Positions 11,507 through 22,441 of a stretch of 64,000 bases of DNA are shown here, piece by piece. Position 1 is the stretch's first letter, and each line of letters begins with the position of its first letter. This stretch comes from Taeniopygia guttata (Eukaryota > Chordata > Aves > Passeriformes > Estrildidae). The stretch spans positions 54,685,001 through 54,749,000 of the forward strand of contig NC_133026.1 in the NCBI RefSeq assembly GCF_048771995.1. The letters are read 5' to 3'. The position numbers and the translations under genes are program-made. The notes beneath the pieces were generated by a model that was not told where the DNA came from, did not search any database, and was given only the letters and a program-made list of their open reading frames with translations.

Positions 11507-12518
11507 GTACCTTTTTGAAAAGTGTTATGACTACATAAATTTCCAAATTAGTCTTTTTTGATTGCATATCTAGATAGAAAAATTGTACTTCTTTCTAGTA
11601 AAGATCTTACTGCTTGACGTATACTTGATATGTCTGGTGACCTAGCTTTCAATTAAAAGATTTGTTTCTGTAGTTTATGGGCATGAAAGAACATCAGAAA
11701 TTAGGCCCTAACTTTGACCAGTCAATAAAAATTAGATGGCCAAGTCCTTACATCCTTGAGCAATTTGTGTGCCAGACTGGAATGAGAAAACTGACTGACA
11801 TTTAAGCTTTTGCTAGAATTGTGGTGGTGGTGGTGTATTGTTTTTTATAAGTTGAGTGTTTATGGGGCAATCTCACTCTCTGTCTCCTTCCTCTGATGCC
11901 CTGCTGAGATGGGTGCCATAGCCCTTAAAGTAAGGTTCTGTTCCATGCAGGGTGCAATGTGTTTGCATAGTTTTTATACCAGTAAAGATTTCTTTTTTTT
12001 GTTTGTAATGAACAGCTTTTCTGCATGATATTTGCAGATAGACATACTTTTTCTCTAGCAGTATTTCAACCAGAAGTTACCAGCTAATTTCAATTTAAGT
12101 ATATAACTCCAAGGATGCCTCCTATTTTAGCCAAGTAAATTTTCCCAGTCCTGTCTGTACATGTCGAAAACATTAAATGGTTTCAGCACTAGACTGTACA
12201 TCATATTGGAATGGAGGCTTTAACCTTGTTAATCTTAGTCTTCTTTGCACAAATAGTGTAATAAAAGAGACTATTCCATGAATACAGCCAGTAGTAATAG
12301 ATATAAGTGGACTGTTTGTGATCAGTTACCAGTCCAAAGATCTATGCACTTAACAATTACTGAGTGCTTCATACTAAAAATTTCAAACATGTAAGCAGGC
12401 TGGTATGTTTCACTCTGATTTTCAAACTTCTAGCAGGATGAATAGCATTAGCAGGGTTTTATATTTAGAGTCCCCTTCTTTTGTTTCCTAATTTAGAAAA
12501 ATTGATTGATATTAAAAA

Positions 12519-12660
12519 AACAAGGTTGGTTTTTTTTGGGGGCTATGGGGGGCTTTTTGGTTGGTTTTTTTTCTTTTGTTTTTGTGGGGTTTTTTGGGGT
12601 TTTTTGTGTGCGTATGTGTTTGTTAGTGGTTTTTGGTTTTTTTTGTAGGGTTTTTTTTCA
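12519..12660. repeat. T/G-rich low-complexity patch
   Basis: The stretch consists of T runs alternating with G runs (for example GGGGGCTATGGGGGG and GGGGTTTTTTGGGG). Such strand-biased G runs could form quadruplex-like structure, but the spacing does not fit the usual short-loop pattern throughout. The open frame across it is composition, not a gene. Confidence 0.8.
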
Positions 12661-14646
12661 TAATATGGGTCTAAATTCTGCATTTCTGGAGGATTTAAAT
12701 TTTTCTAACCACAGCGTGTAGTGTGTTGCCATTCAGGTCTTTACTTTATGCGCCCAGATAGGTGTGTGGTTTCGAGTCATACAGGTGGAATTCCTTTGTG
12801 TTTTCTTCTCCTTTCAACTTTAATGTCAGAAACAAGTATGATGTAGTCATTGTACGATCTTGAAGGTTTAGGCTAATTTGACTTATATGCAATTGCAGGA
12901 CATGAACTCTGTCTTTTTTTGCATCTCATTGATGATGGCAATGACAGTTACCTGGAACTGAAATAAAGTGTAGCTTGATGTTCTAAATTACAGAATACAT
13001 GGGTATTCTGTATATCTGTCTTTCATAGGTATATGTGTGAGTTTTTTATTTCTGTTGTTTTAGGGAATTTAAAAAAAAATTAGAGTTTTTTTTCCCTGAA
13101 AGAAGTATTGCAAGCATCTCAAGAGTTGAGAAATATTTATGTTAAATTTGATGTGTATCATGTTCATTGGCATCTCTAATAGAAATAGGAACATATGCAT
13201 CACCAGATTTAGCCTAAAGTTACCAGTTATCACCTCACTTATACTTGACTTGGCTTACGGTGCATTTGATAAATTTCATATTGTGCAGAGAAGTTTGTCT
13301 CAAATGGTAAGAAGATGATGCAAAAATAAAGCCAATTGCAAGAATGAATCTTGTTCATATAACTTTGTTGCTCTATTGCATTTTAAACATGGTTTATGCT
13401 AAAAATTGTCTAACTTGGTTTATTTATCCTTGAAGACAAGCAAGAATCATTCCATCTATTAAACTTAACATGATTTGCTTGTGAAGTGCTCCACTTTTAC
13501 TTCATGTGTTGTTTTCTTTTATGAAAACTTATATCATATAAGATTTCATGAAAGTCTCCCTAATTAAAATATTTTTAGATCGGCATAGCCTCTAATTAGG
13601 GAGCTAAGTATTTTTTTCTTCAACTAAATTATATCATTAGAGAAAAATTGAACGCTGTTTTCCAACTAGTTTATTTTAAGCCTAACTATGAGCTAAAAAT
13701 AAAATACCTAACTTCCGTTATGTGTCATTTGTTGTAATGCCTTCCATGAGAGTACAGGATAGGCTTTCTGAATAAGATTTGGGAAACTATAACTTTTTTG
13801 AAGTCTTGGTCTATAACTGTAATTAAATCCAAATAGCATGTTGTTTATTTTCAGAGTATGCCAGATGCTATATAGAACAATAAGTTTTTACTATAAATGC
13901 AGATCAGTAGCATTTTGGAACCCCATTTGATCACTAATAATTTTAAATTCAAAATAATAATATCTCTTCAAGGGTTTATCCAAATATTTGCTCACAGGTA
14001 TGTCCCTTTTACACAAGTGTCATTCATAATTTTGAGTTTAATTTCTTTTCAGCCTTTCAACTACCTTTTATAACTAAGAATGAAGTGTATTCAATTGTAG
14101 TTTATTAAATGAAACAGTTTTTTTCAAATTGTAAAATTTTAGATTCTCAGTGGACAAAAAAAATTTAAAAATCTGCAAAAGCCAAAACAACAACCATCCT
14201 TATCCCTTAATATGCCAGGTATTGAGAAATTTTTAACTGGAGAGTATTAAAAAAAAAAAAAAGTTTTTTAGAAATTATTAATTACTGATGCACTTCTGAG
14301 GGCATAAAAAAATCATGGGAGTGAATAGAGGCTAACATTGTTTGGAGGTCATGATGTTTGAGCAAGGTTTTCCTTGAACATGGATATTTTTTAAACTTTG
14401 AGGCTGTAAAAATTGCTCAGATACTGCATAGTATTGCTCAAATACTGCATTGTACCCATTATTTGTGGGTAGATTTGCTTAATTTCTTTTTGATGATGCA
14501 TTCTGGACTGAGAGGCTGCATGGGAAGGTGTTTCATTCTTAACTCATGTGCAAGGAACACATTAAAAATTGTTCTTAGAGGGAAGTAATTATTTTATTAG
14601 TAATGGCATACCCTAAGTCTTTTAAGCTGAGATCAACTTTCTAGTC

Positions 14647-14754
14647 CTACACTTACTTTTCCAGAGAATATTCTGTATCATTATAATTTGTACTCCTGAG
14701 ATTTTTGAATAGAACAAATTTTCCATCAGCAGTTCTGGACTTGTTATCAGTTAA
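14647..14754. repeat. 105-bp local direct repeat, copy 2
   Basis: This is the second copy of the segment at 11180-11284, with a few substitutions and a 3-bp insertion (CATTATAATT against CATAATT). It lies in the intron downstream of the exon at 11376-11506, in the same orientation. Confidence 0.9.
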
Positions 14755-15552
14755 TTAATTTTATTAATTTGACTTGAAGTACTACTGTGTTAGTAGAGCC
14801 ATCAACTGACTGACTGCTGTGTACAGTTAGCATGAGAAAAACTAGAGTTTTAGTTTTGTTCAGCAACAGAGACATGCACTAGGAATTGGAGTGTTGTTTT
14901 ATAAGGTCCCTAACATATTCTCTCATAAAAAGACCAGAGGGGACACAATTTTAAAAAAATCCTTGTTTTTGCAAAGTGCCATGTAGATGGATTAACTTCC
15001 TAGGATTTAGGTAATGGTATTTTCTCCTATACAGGAAGAGTTAATTTCCTCTCTACCATTCTTGTTACTGCTTCTTTCCTCTACACTGAATACTGCCTTC
15101 CAAACCCTTGAGAACAGGAAATTGTTGGTCATTGTTTTGGAAAATGTGCTTAAAACTGCTTTCATAGCATCTTTGTGAGAGTGGCTGAGGAAAGGATTTA
15201 GGTCCTTGTCACTTACATAATATAGGAATTAATTCTGTGTTGTCATCTACCCCTTCCATGAAGGTCATGACCATCATGCACTTACTGGATTATACTGGAA
15301 TACTGTTTTAGTGCCCAAGAGAAACAGACCTTTTTTGGAGTTAAATGTAGCTTTAATCCTAGCTATGTAATCTTTATTGTTGAAGGCTACAAAATCATGT
15401 TAAGCACCAATTCTTTTTCTTGGTCTTTTCTGTAGGAGTCTGGTGTAACTACCTTTTACATAAATATCAAGCATAATTTTTCTGTGTATAGTATAACGTT
15501 TATTGATTGCTTTATGTCCACCATAGTTAAAAGTTTTGAGTAGTTAAATGAT

Positions 15553-15620
15553 TAATTGTAATTAATAATAATAATATTATTATTAATACATATAAATATT
15601 ATTAAAAATAATAATAATAA
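15553..15620. repeat. AAT/ATT simple repeat beside a splice acceptor
   Basis: ATTAATAATAATAAT is followed by ATTATTATTAAT, which is close to palindromic, and then by more AAT units. It ends 25 bp before the exon at 15645 and takes up part of the usual branch-point and polypyrimidine region. Confidence 0.85.
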
Positions 15621-15644
15621 GTAATTTTTGCCTGTATTTTGAAG

Positions 15645-15758
15645 TCCCGTGAAGAAGAGATGACAGCAAAAGTTCATGAGTTGCAGGCACAGCTGGAAGA
15701 CTTGCAGAAGGAATACAAACAAAGGATTGCTGAAAAAGAACATTGCAACAGTGAAAAA
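15645..15758 (+). CDS. GOLGA4: GOLGA4 coiled-coil exon
   Basis: The exon encodes 38 residues starting SREEEMTAKVHELQAQLEDL, in line with mammalian golgin-245. The acceptor TGTATTTTGAAG is poor in pyrimidines but the phase-0 junction fits on both sides. The donor is GTGAGC at 15759. Confidence 0.93.
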
Positions 15759-16769
15759 GTGAGCTGGCACTGACATTTGTTTTTATATCTCTAAGTGTGA
15801 AATTTTTGGTCCATGGGAAATTCTGTAGTGTATTTGTAATTGGACTTTATTTATGTATCTGGTCTTCACTTTCACATACAAAATGAATCTCTTTAGAATC
15901 TGCAATATTTGGTACTACCTTTTTAATTGGTATGTTGAAAAGTCCAGTTCTGTTGTTATTATTATGGTGGGGTTTTTTTATCCTCTGCATGTATTTATTC
16001 TGGAAGCCCTTTAGAAGGAAAGAAAATCCCATTAAATCATTTTTAGAGTGGTTTTTAAAAAAATTCGTATTTCAGAGGTGTCTGAAGTAGTGCCTTAAAT
16101 ATATCAATTATGGACAGAGAGGCCTTCATTGAAAGAAGACTGCCTTCATTCTTTTGGCTTTCTGAGATGACATTTTAATTTGAGGAATTCTTTGGTGAAA
16201 ATACTACTAACTGTTATTGTTCTGAGGAGAGAAAAAGTGTACGAGTTGTTGAGTTATTGATGAGAATTCATACTGACCTTACTTTTCAATTTTTTCATTT
16301 TTACAACAGGTAGCCCTGGGGAGAGTAAATTTTTATATTTGACATTAGAACCTGAAAGTAAAAATTATCTCACTATCCTAGCGTTTGTTATTTCAGCTTT
16401 GCACTTGTGTACAAAACTTATATTACTTTTCTGTGGTTTGAGTTGTTTTCATAACAGGAAAAGCAGAAATCTAAGACTGCCTTGTATTCTTAATTAACCC
16501 TTGTTCTACTGATAGTCTTACATAATCTTATTATCTAGAGGAAGATTCTTAAAGAGACTCCTGACTTCTAAAACATGATTATGAAAAGTCTGAAGAGTAC
16601 TTTTTCTTTAGGACTTCTTTGTTAACTGTTTCACTCCTAGTTTGTTATAGCAGTCTGCTATAACTATAGGCGGTCATTAAGTATTGTATTATACATGCAT
16701 CTTCTGGATTACTAATATGACAAATTGTAGCAAATATGCATACTGGCAATGGTATTTCATGTATTCAGC

Positions 16770-17231
16770 TCAGAAGCAATGTATCCCAAAAAGAAGTAAA
16801 TCAAACGAAAATTCCAGGAGGCCTCCATGGATGAATAAGGACCTACTGGGCAAACTCAGAGTAGAAAAAAAAGATGAAACTTTTAGGAAGTGGAAACAAG
16901 GACAGGTGGCCTGAGAGTAATATGGGGAAATTGTACAGGAAGCTAGGGACAAAGTTAGGGAAGCCAAAGCCCAGTTAGAATTGTTGTAGCCAGGGAAATT
17001 AAGGCAAACAGGAAGGGCTTCTATACATATGTTGCAAACAAAAGAAAGACTAGGGATAATGCGGGCCCTCTTTGGAAGAAAATGGGAAATCTGTCTACCC
17101 TGGACAAAGAGGAGGCTGGGGCTCTCAACAACTTCTGTACCTCTGTCTTCAATGTCAAGTGCTTCAGCCACGCCACCCAAGTCAAGAAAGGCAGATGCAG
17201 GGACTGGGAGGATGAAGACCCTGAGCCCACT
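16770..17231 (+). mobile_element. CR1 LINE, 5' part (reverse transcriptase ORF remnant)
   Basis: The sequence matches the ORF2 region of avian CR1 retroposons upstream of the reverse transcriptase: phrases such as PPWMNKDLLGKLR and WKQGQVA, then a frame reading LSTLDKEEAGALNNFCTSVF and ending near EDEDPEPT. It is full of frameshifts and stops, so it is a dead copy. It is interrupted at 17232 by an LTR and resumes in the same reading sense at 18311. Confidence 0.9.
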
Positions 17232-18310
17232 TGTCATGGTTTGACACTGGCCAAATGCAAGGCAGCCATTAAAGCTGCTCACTCACCCTCCCCTGCCACA
17301 GCTGGTCAGAGGAGAAAAAATTTTTAGTGGAGGCTTCATTTAGTGGAGTTGAGGTGAGGACCAGGAGAAAACACTCCAAGGGCAAAACAGGTTCAACTTA
17401 GACTTATGAATTTATTGCTAACAAAATCAGAAGAGGATAATGAGAAGTAAAATAAGCCCTTAAAAAGACCAAAACCACCTTTTCTTCCCCCAGCCCCTCC
17501 CTCCTTCCCAATGACAGCACAGGGAGAAGGGATGAGGGTTTTGGTCAGTTGGTCCCTGAAGTTTTCTTCTGCTGCTCAGGGAGGGGAGTCCATCCCTGCT
17601 CTCTGTGGGGTCCCTTCCGATGGGAGACAGATCTCTGTGAACTTCTCCAATCTGGTTCCAATCTCATGAGCAGCAGTTCTCCCAAAACTGCTGCAATGTG
17701 AAACCCTCCCATGAGCAAACAGTTTTCCCAAAACTGCTGTGGTGTAGGTCACTTTTCCACGGGGTGCAGTCCTCCAAGGACGGGCTGCTCCAGCCTGGAA
17801 GCAGGGCCCCCTCTCTCCACAGTGTCTCCCACTGGATCACAGCCTCCTCCAGGGCATCTACCCACTCCAGTGTGAGCACCTCCCCCATAGGGTGCAGGTG
17901 GATCTCTGCATCCCCCATGGACCCCCATGGGCTGCAGGGGTACAACTGCTTCACCGTGGTCTTTACCACAGCCTGCAGAGGAATCCTGGCTCTGGCACTT
18001 GGAGCACCCCCTGCCCCTCCTTCTTCACTGACCTTGGTGTCTCCCTGTTGTTTCCCTCACATGTTCTCACCTCCTCCTCTTCTTCGGCTGGAATTAAAAT
18101 GCACTACCCCTTTGCTTTGCTTTTCTTCTTAAATATGTTATCATAGAGATGTTACCATTATCTCTAATTGGCCCAGCCTTGGCATGTCCATCTTCAGGGC
18201 TATCAGGGATTGGCTCTGCTGGACATAGTAGAAAATTCTGGCAGCTTCCCACAGAAGCCACCTCTGTGGCCCCACCACTACCAAAATCCAGGCTGAGTAA
18301 AACCAACACA
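17232..18310 (-). mobile_element. Solo ERV LTR nested in CR1
   Basis: This 1,079-bp block starts TGTCATGGTTTGACAC on the + strand and ends CCAACACA. Read on the minus strand it begins TGTGTTGGTTTT and ends CCATGACA, the termini of a widespread avian ERV LTR (recognised from memory). The flanks are CCACT before and TCCCT after, which could be a decayed 5-bp target-site duplication (3 of 5 matches). Removing the block and one flank copy restores the CR1 frame (DPEPT then VGQNQVQDHLRN), which fixes the insertion point. The ORFs at 17698-18132 and 17664-17969 lie in this LTR and are not genes. Confidence 0.85.
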
Positions 18311-19965
18311 TCCCTGTAGGACAGAATCAGGTTCAGGACCATCTAAGGAACCTGAATATGCACAAATCCATGGGACCCAAAGAGGTTCATGTGTGGGTTC
18401 TGAGGGAGCTAGAGATGAAGTTGCTGAGCCACTATCCACCATTCTTGAAAAATTGTGTCAGCTGGGGAAGTCCCTGATGACTGGAAAAAGGGAAATATAA
18501 CCCCCATTTTTAAAAAGGGAAAACTAGAGTATCAGTGAAACTACAGACCAATCAGTCTCACCTCTGTGCTAGGCAAGATCATAGAGCAGATTCTACTGGA
18601 AACAATGTAAGGGCACATAGGAAAAAAAGAAAGAGGTGACTGGTAGCAGCCAAAATGGCTTTACAAGGGGAGGTTGTGCCTAACAAATTTTGTGACCTTC
18701 TCTGATGGGGCTACAGCATTGGTGGACAGGGGCAGAGCAACTGACATTGTCTACCTGTATTTTATGCAAAGCATTTCATGCTTCTGTATGACATCCTTGT
18801 CTCCAGATTGGAGAGACAGGGATTTGATTGATGAACGACTTGGTGGATACAGAACTGGCTGGATAGCCGTGCACTCAGAGTTTTGGTCAGTGGCTGATTG
18901 TCCACATGGAGACCAGTTACATGGAGAGGTTGTAGCAGTGGTAGATAGAATAGGATAATCACCTCTTTTGACTGATGATGCTGTGTTTAATGCAGTCATG
19001 GGGTCAGTACTAGTTGGGGTTGATACTATTCAGTGTCATTGTCAGTGACTTAGACAGTGAAACCTATCTGTCCTGAGTGCACCCTCAGCAAATTTGTTGA
19101 AAACACCAAGCTCTGTGGTGGTGCAGACAACATGATGGAGGGAAAGGGTAATACCATCCAGAGGGACCTCAACAAGCTTGAGATGTGGGCTGAAACAAAC
19201 CTCATGAAGTTCCACAAAGCAAAGTGCAAGGTTCTACACGTGGGCACTGCAATCCCAGACACACCGATGGGTTGGGCAGAGAAGTGATTGAGAGCAGCTC
19301 TGGTAAGAAAGACCTGGAGGTGACAGGTGATGAAAAACTCAACACAAGCCAGCTGTGTGTGCTCACAGCCTAAAAAGACAATCAAGTCCTGGGCTGTATC
19401 ACAAGGAGCATGGTCAGCAGGTCAAAGGGGGTGATTCTGTCCCTCTGCTCACATTTGATCCCCTTGGAGTACTGTAAACAATTCTTGTGTCCCCAACATA
19501 AGACAGATGTAGAGCTGTTGGAAGAAGTCCAGAAGAGGGCCATGAAGTTTGTAAGAGGACTGGAGCACCTTCCTTATGAACACAGACTGAGAAAGCTAAG
19601 GCTGTTCATCCTGGAGAAGAGGAAGTTGCGTGGAGACCTCATGGCAAACTTCCAGTATCTTAAGGGGGCCCACAGGGAAGCTGAAAGGGACTTTTTATCA
19701 GGAACTAGTGAAAGAACAAGGAATAAAGGGTATAACTTGAATGAGGGTTAGAAAGTAGGTGTTAGGAAAGAATTTTTGACGGTGATGAGACTGAACAGGT
19801 TGTGGCAGGGATGTTGTGGATGCCCTAACCCTGGCAGTGTTCAATGTCGGGTTTTATAAGGCCTTGAGCAGCCTGGTCTATAGGAGGTGTCCCTGCCCAT
19901 GGCAGGGAGTGTTGAGACTAGACGATCTTTAAGGTCCATTCCAACCTGTTAGCATTCTGTGATTC
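18311..19965 (+). mobile_element. CR1 LINE, 3' part (reverse transcriptase and 3' end)
   Basis: This continues the CR1 copy from 17231. Recognisable reverse-transcriptase segments include a degraded NYRPISL motif near 18540, ALVDRGRATDIVYL near 18715, CTLSKFVENTKL at 19077 (the FADDTKL catalytic region, with the Asp pair lost), and NLMKFHKAKCKVLHVG. The C-terminal part reads RGLEHLPYEHRLRKLRLF. The 3' end reaches the CR1-type tail TTCCAACCTGTTAGCATTCTGTGATTC near 19940-19965. It is inactive: several frameshifts, the lost active-site residues, and a foreign insert at 18938-18994. Confidence 0.92.
18938..18994. other. Short insert within CR1 matching an inverted CR1 segment
   Basis: Inside the + oriented CR1, between GGAGACCAGTTACATGG and GGGGTCAGTACTAG, about 57 bp do not belong to CR1 at that position. 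The stretch from 18949 to 18994 (AATAGGAT...AATCACCTCTTTTGACTGA...TGATGCTGTGTTT.ATGCA) matches 24689-24743 with one substitution and two small gaps. That second locus is part of a minus-oriented CR1, so the insert is CR1 sequence in the opposite orientation to its host. Confidence 0.75.
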
Positions 19966-21494
19966 ATCAGTTGTTCCCAGAAATGTATAAGACAGATTGG
20001 CAGTGAGCTGTAAGTATTTGAATATTGCAAATATTAAATCTCTAAAAGTGAATATGTTTACAATAAACATAATGAACATTTAATTTTGCCCATGTCTGGG
20101 ATGTTGTCCACAGCTTTCCACTCCTTGGAGTTTCCATGGCAGACTTTGGAGAAACTCAAAGAACTTCTCCAGGGTATAAGTGGGTACAAACCAGTTCAGA
20201 GAACTCCATCACTGATAAACAGCTGAGTTTTAAAGGGTAAAGGAGGTTTCATTTTGCGGGGAAGACGACCAGGTTGTGTGGTAGCACCAGTTATTAGATA
20301 CAGTGAAAGGATCCAGGATAAGAATGCAGGGTTGTTTTTTTTCCCGAGTGTATATATGTGATTTCTCTAGAATACAAGCATCAAACTTTTTTGAATAATT
20401 TTGAGAATTCCAGCTAAATTCAAATTTAGCAAATTGTTCACAAGCTTTCTTTTGCATAGCTGATTCAACTAAATGTAAATTCCTTATATGATACGATTCA
20501 CAGGGGTGATTTAGTCTCCAAACAATGTAACTATTCCAATAGATTGTGCTGTGGAATTTGCACATAATTCCTGGTAGATCTTCTAATCCGGTCAAAAACG
20601 CCAATATTTAGAGTAATGTCAGTGGGGTTTCAGTTCTTGTTTTATCAGTATTTCAGGATTTAATTCTTACTCTGACACAATCTGTTCTGGGGTCAAGAGG
20701 TAGTTTTCTTTTGTCCTATTTAGAAATTGAGTTGTTTTTAATTTTTACTCCTGTCTCAGTTTGTCTGTTGCCTGTGCTTGGTATGTTCATAGGAAAATAA
20801 TTTTGCTCATTCAATATTTGCAGTGGCTACAATAGTATATATTAGACAGGGCCTGTGGAACTTGTCGATGTACCTGAACAAAACTGTATAAATCCACATC
20901 TGGATTTTACGGTGCATTCACATGAATTATATTTGCCATGGTATTTTTTGTCTCACTTGATTTCTTTTTTATTTTGTTGCTTTGCAACATTTTTCCATTT
21001 TGGTATTGTTTTTTTTTTACCCTTCAGCACTAACAGTTTGAAGTCTTCCATTGATTGGATGCAACCTTTTGTGGGCAACATATTTTGTCTAAAATCAGAG
21101 ACTCCCAAATCACAGAAGTTTGTCTTACAAAACTTTCTGTGCTGCTTGTTGTCAGCCTAGACCAAACATTACATATAATACATCCACTTGGACATGCAGT
21201 ATACCCTAGATATTGGAACAATACTTGTCTGTGATTAAAATAATGACAAATGCTAACAACCTTAAGTGTTAATGTTTGGAGGTAAAAATATTAGAAAGTG
21301 TCTCTCCATATCAGAAAATAAATGTCTAAGAGAGGTTTTCAGAAGCAAGAATTTGACTTAGAGGTTTGAGATCCTTAGAGGAATTATTTTCCCCTATTTT
21401 CTGTTTGTGGAGTGTAGGAGACCCCACAGATTTTATCAACCTGAGATGGGGAATAAATCTCCTTTTTGACACAATTGCAAAGAGGCTTGGGAAT

Positions 21495-21645
21495 TGACCC
21501 TGAGATCAACTAAGTTGGTTAAAGGCATGCTGATAATTATGCCAGAGTCACAGGTTTAATTCCTGCATGGGCATTCACTTTAAAAGTTGGACTCTGCTCC
21601 CTGTGGCTCCCTTCCAACTTACAATATTCTATAATTCTGTGAATA
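21495..21645 (+). mobile_element. tRNA-Ile-derived SINE with CR1-like tail (TguSINE1-like)
   Basis: The head at about 21495-21572 resembles tRNA-Ile(AAU): ACTAAGTTGGTTAAAGGCATG over the D-arm and A box, GCTGATAATTATGCC over the anticodon arm (AAT in place), and CAGGTTTAATTCCTG over the T-arm and B box (21551-21565). The 3' part ends CTCCCTTCCAACTTACAATATTC and TATAATTCTGTGAAT, a CR1-type 3' end. The composition agrees with TguSINE1 of zebra finch, a SINE mobilised by CR1 (known from memory). It is not a tRNA gene: the acceptor stem is not paired and the A and B boxes have diverged. Confidence 0.8.
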
Positions 21646-22250
21646 CGTACTAAGCCTACCTTAAAAAAATTTCACACATAAATTACTTTATGTTGAAATG
21701 CTTATACTGAAGCATTATTTTCCTTAGAGTTGAAACACTGAAAGATAGACATTTCAGCTTAGACATTTTTCTGTACTTCATAAACATCTTTGCAAGATGT
21801 AGAGCTCCTGAAACTCTTATCTGAAGCTATTTTGAGGTATATGTTCACATTTCCAAATGTGACTTGAAGAATTAAGGAAAAACATAAAATATTCTGAATA
21901 GTATTAATTGTTGTTATGGCATCCTGTGATGTATTTCATATTCATTCAGTTGTTATTCATCTCCAGTATGCATTTCATAAAGATTTGGAAACGCTAGGTT
22001 CTTGAAGTAGTATTTATGATGATTGTCTTACAGAATCAAGTGAGATAAGTTAAATATCAGCTTTATGTACTGTCAATACAAATAAGTTAAACTATTTATG
22101 AGACTAGTTGTTACTATCGGGTAATTTCAATTTTTGTCATTCTCAATTACACACTGTATCAGAACTTGATTATTGATATTTCTTTCTCCAGTGCTTGATA
22201 TAATCAGTATTTTTCATACATTTTAATCTATACTTTTATTGTTGTTACAG

Positions 22251-22271
22251 GTCACAATAACTGAACTAAAG
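22251..22271 (+). CDS. GOLGA4: GOLGA4 21-bp microexon
   Basis: This exon encodes seven residues, VTITELK, between acceptor GTTGTTACAG ending at 22250 and donor GTAAGT at 22272. It is phase 0 on both sides. The mammalian protein has VTIMELQ at the same place, directly before the TQLAQKTTL stretch, so the exon is real despite its size. It is too short for ORF-based gene finding. Confidence 0.93.
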
Positions 22272-22441
22272 GTAAGTCTTACATGTTATTGATTTTCCTC
22301 TCTAATACTTTTGTTGCGGAGTAGTTTTAAAGCTGAAATACTGATTATAAGTTTGTGTGTGTTAAAAGGAGAAATAGGTTTATTGCAAAGGTGTACCTAT
22401 GATGTATTTTCAGCAATTTTCATATGTGACTGTCTTTTCAG

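Larger units (their letters stand above)
11507..15644. other. GOLGA4 intron (4.1 kb)
   Basis: AT-rich intron between donor GTACCT at 11507 and acceptor TTTTGAAG ending at 15644. It contains a T/G-rich low-complexity patch (about 12519-12660), a short 21-bp tandem duplication near 14404-14445, copy 2 of the 105-bp repeat, and an AAT-rich patch just before the acceptor. No gene was seen. Confidence 0.75.
15759..22250. other. GOLGA4 intron (6.5 kb) with CR1, LTR and SINE
   Basis: The longest GOLGA4 intron in the window. It holds a CR1 retroposon in two parts (16770-17231 and 18311-19965), a solo LTR inserted into it (17232-18310), and a tRNA-headed SINE (21495-21645). Positions 15759-16769, 19966-21494 and 21646-22250 show no recognised element. 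The 124-codon minus-strand open stretch at 20230-20604 has no recognisable domain. Confidence 0.8.

Noticed and set aside
12519..12660. G-quadruplex candidate
   Set aside because: The G runs are separated by long T-rich loops that do not fit the usual short-loop pattern across four runs.
17664..18146. Open frames of 84-144 codons
   Set aside because: They lie within the solo LTR nested in the CR1 and have no protein similarity I recognise.
16684..19751. Several + strand open frames resembling reverse transcriptase as an active LINE
   Set aside because: Multiple stops and frameshifts, loss of the catalytic Asp pair in the FADD region, an LTR insertion and a foreign insert: an inactive copy.
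20230..20604. 124-codon minus-strand open frame in a GOLGA4 intron
   Set aside because: No recognisable domain, signal or splice context. It could be old retroviral internal sequence but I cannot support that.
21495..21572. tRNA-Ile gene
   Set aside because: Acceptor stem unpaired, A and B boxes diverged, and fused to a CR1-type tail: a SINE head, not a functional tRNA.
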